From Pseudomonadota bacterium (GTDB lineage: Bacteria > Pseudomonadota > Alphaproteobacteria > Rhodospirillales > Magnetospirillaceae): a stretch of 6,744 nucleotides of DNA. The notes beneath the pieces were generated by a model. That model saw only the letters and a program-made list of their open reading frames with translations. It was not told the DNA's origin and ran no database searches. Shown here in pieces: positions 5,672-6,744 of this stretch; the stretch's first letter is position 1; every line of letters starts with the position of its first letter. Location: the NCBI GenBank assembly GCA_023437865.1, contig JAEZFE010000520.1, forward strand, positions 1-6,744, read 5' to 3'. The position numbers and the translations under genes were made by a program.

Positions 5672-6184
5672 ATGTCCATAGCCTGGCGCGACGCCATGTG
5701 CGTGGGAGACCCGACGGTGGATGAGGACCACAAGCACTTGGTCGATCTCATCAACGTCTTCGAAAAGGCCATTGTGGGCGATGTCGACCACAAGCGGGTC
5801 GCCCGCGTCCTGTTGGGCTTGGTTGATTACACCGGTCAGCACTTTGCGCGCGAGGAACAGCTTCAGCTCGCCATCCGCTATCCCTACCACGAGAGCCACC
5901 GGCGCTCGCACCGCGACGTGCTGAAGAAGCTGTCGGACATCGTCACCGAATATTCAGTCGCTCCTGCCGGTCCGGCGCGTGACCGCATGGTTCGCGACCT
6001 TGCCAATTTCCTCAAGGAATGGCTGGTCGATCATATCATCCAGTCGGATCTGCGGATGAAGCCCTATGTGCTGCAGATGCAGGCCCAGCAGGCCGAGGCC
6101 CTGCGCCGCAAGCGCGAGGCGGTGGCCACCAGCCAACGGATGGCGGGGGTGGAACCGGTTTTGGAACCGCTGGGTAAGGGGTAA
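5672..6184 (+). CDS. Bacteriohemerythrin
   Basis: This 170-aa single-domain hemerythrin is a four-helix bundle with a non-heme di-iron site that binds O2 reversibly; such proteins serve in oxygen storage, delivery or sensing. All seven expected ligands are present: His20 (VDEDHKHLVDLIN), His57 and Glu61 (HFAREE), His76 and His80 (HRRSH after YPYHES), and His121 and Asp126 (WLVDHIIQSD). The N-terminal WRDAMCVGDPTVDEDH is the usual lead-in. Residues from about 127 form an extra tail of some 45 residues rich in Gln, Ala and Arg (QMQAQQAEALRRKREAV), predicted helical, which is longer than a minimal hemerythrin. There is no signal peptide, membrane helix or fused sensor domain, so it should be cytoplasmic. 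The ATG at 5672 has GGGGGA (5660-5665) six bases upstream; upstream in-frame codons are rejected. Multiple hemerythrins are typical of microaerophilic magnetotactic relatives. Confidence 0.93.
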   Translation: MSIAWRDAMCVGDPTVDEDHKHLVDLINVFEKAIVGDVDHKRVARVLLGLVDYTGQHFAREEQLQLAIRYPYHESHRRSHRDVLKKLSDIVTEYSVAPAGPARDRMVRDLANFLKEWLVDHIIQSDLRMKPYVLQMQAQQAEALRRKREAVATSQRMAGVEPVLEPLGKG

Positions 6185-6186
6185 TG

Positions 6187-6210
6187 GTGGGCGGACGCTA
6201 ATTCCGCCAC
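6187..6210 (+). terminator. Hairpin between convergent hemerythrin and RHH genes
   Basis: GGCGGA (6190-6195) pairs with TCCGCC (6203-6208) around a 7-base loop. Two more pairs (6187-6188 with 6209-6210) form past a bulged G. It begins 3 bases after the hemerythrin stop, but no T run follows, so it is at best an imperfect terminator or a 3'-end stabilising hairpin. Confidence 0.35.
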
Positions 6211-6229
6211 AATCGGGCGCGAAAACGGA

Positions 6230-6430
6230 TTACTCGTTGGCGGCTTTCAGCACCGCGCGGGCCTCGTTTTCGTCGATCTGATGCAGGTCTTTCAGATGGA
6301 TTTCCCAATTGCCGACGAACTCCTGCACCGCCAGGGTCAGGCATTCGTCCAGGCTGTGGCCGGTCTTTTCGGCCAGGGCGTGCAGGCGCTCTTTCAGCTC
6401 GGTCGGAATGGTGACCGCGAGGGTTTCCAT
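6230..6430 (-). CDS. Ribbon-helix-helix (CopG/Arc-like) protein, orphan
   Basis: This 66-aa protein has the N-terminal pattern of a ribbon-helix-helix DNA-binding domain. A short strand METLAVTIP (1-9) would pair in the dimer and insert in the major groove. Helix A follows (10-22, TELKERLHALAEK), then the GHS turn, helix B (26-41, SLDECLTLAVQEFVGN) and an acidic/basic tail to NEARAVLKAANE. Antitoxins of ParD/RelB/CopG type have this layout, but no toxin gene is adjacent: downstream is the convergent hemerythrin gene and upstream is a divergent gene. It may be a stand-alone regulator or a leftover antitoxin. The ATG at 6430 has AGAGGA (6438-6443) seven bases upstream; the frame extends to 6547 but without start signals. 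Confidence is good for the fold and low for the role. Confidence 0.82.
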   Translation of the reverse strand: METLAVTIPTELKERLHALAEKTGHSLDECLTLAVQEFVGNWEIHLKDLHQIDENEARAVLKAANE

Positions 6431-6470
6431 GCTTTCGTCCTCTAAGGGGCCTGCCGATGGGAAGGGGGCC

Positions 6471-6500
6471 ATCCTACAGCCAATGTCACGGCGTTGCCAG
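6471..6500 (-). promoter_or_regulatory. Possible promoter of the ribbon-helix-helix gene
   Basis: On the minus strand CTGGCA (6495-6500, 4 of 6) is followed after 18 bases by TAGGAT (6471-6476, 4 of 6). This would give a leader of about 35 bases with the AGAGGA site. The match is modest in GC-rich DNA. Confidence 0.3.
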
Positions 6501-6535
6501 TTCCGATGCTCGCGCCTGCCATGGTAGAAACCCCC

Positions 6536-6744
6536 ATGCCCAGCCATACGCCCCCGTCGCGCCGTCCCTCCGCTCTCTCGCTTGAGATCGACCCCTCCGA
6601 CCGTCTGCGCCCGAGCAGCGGCGAGCCGCCGCGTGGCGGTGGCGGCGGTGGACGCGGCGGCGATGGCGGTGGGGACGCGCCCAAGCCGCGGCGCGAGAAG
6701 AAGCCGCCGAAGAAGGCCCGCAAGGGTCCCAAGCGTACTTGGGT
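6536..6744 (+). CDS. N-terminal fragment of a protein with Gly-rich, Lys/Arg/Pro-rich head (3' end outside window)
   Basis: The frame is open from ATG 6536 to the window end (69 full codons), reading MPSHTPPSRRPSALSLEIDP and then a Gly-rich stretch of about 15 residues (33-48, nearly all Gly with Arg/Asp). It continues with PKPRREKKPPKKARKGPKRTW. Third-position GC and codon use fit a real gene. A disordered basic head of this kind usually precedes a first transmembrane helix. In this bacterial group it recalls the cytoplasmic N-terminus of class A penicillin-binding proteins, but no domain is visible before the sequence stops, so that is a guess. In-frame ATGs at 6521 and 6506 are alternative starts, and none of the three has a good ribosome binding site. 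It is divergent from the ribbon-helix-helix gene. Confidence 0.6.
   Translation, partial: MPSHTPPSRRPSALSLEIDPSDRLRPSSGEPPRGGGGGGRGGDGGGDAPKPRREKKPPKKARKGPKRTW

Noticed and set aside
6230..6547. Extension of the ribbon-helix-helix protein to 105 aa
   Set aside because: The extra 39 residues lie before the strong AGAGGA site, resemble no RHH N-terminus and run over the start region of the divergent gene.

Overview
The window is GC-rich and has the codon use and gene families of an alphaproteobacterium. The BipA/TypA C-terminus, the bacteriohemerythrin, the polysaccharide-deacetylase-like protein and the MFS permease all resemble proteins of Rhodospirillales such as Magnetospirillum and its relatives. 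That placement comes from remembered family likeness, not from a search. There are no insertion sequences, CRISPR arrays, tRNA or rRNA genes and no phage genes. It reads as ordinary chromosomal DNA made of short, mostly unrelated transcription units.

Layout. Positions 1-986 (+) hold the C-terminal half of the translational GTPase TypA/BipA, closed by a strong hairpin terminator at 992-1019. An MFS permease (1024-2232, -) converges on that terminator. A well-formed sigma70-like promoter (2334-2362) then drives a 117-aa helical protein of unknown function (2394-2747, +). After 149 noncoding bases come two very small genes on the + strand (2897-3103 and 3124-3324). They encode 68- and 66-aa proteins related to each other, and both ribosome binding sites carry the same 9-base sequence. 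A secreted polysaccharide-deacetylase-like protein (3352-4377, -) has a degenerate catalytic site. It is divergent from a RutE-type nitroreductase (4473-5063, +), which runs to within 3 bases of a convergent YdjM-like membrane metal-dependent hydrolase (5067-5558, -). Divergent from ydjM is a single-domain bacteriohemerythrin with all seven iron ligands (5672-6184, +). It converges on a 66-aa ribbon-helix-helix protein with no visible toxin partner (6230-6430, -). The window ends inside the Gly-rich, basic N-terminus of a larger + strand protein (from about 6536).

How the genes work together. Gene order gives little sign of a shared pathway, since most neighbours are divergent or convergent. 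The only likely operon is the pair of small paralogues, possibly with the 117-aa gene upstream. The items most worth a second look are that microprotein pair, the deacetylase homologue that has lost several metal-site residues, and the orphan ribbon-helix-helix regulator. I did not find a clear new multi-gene system.
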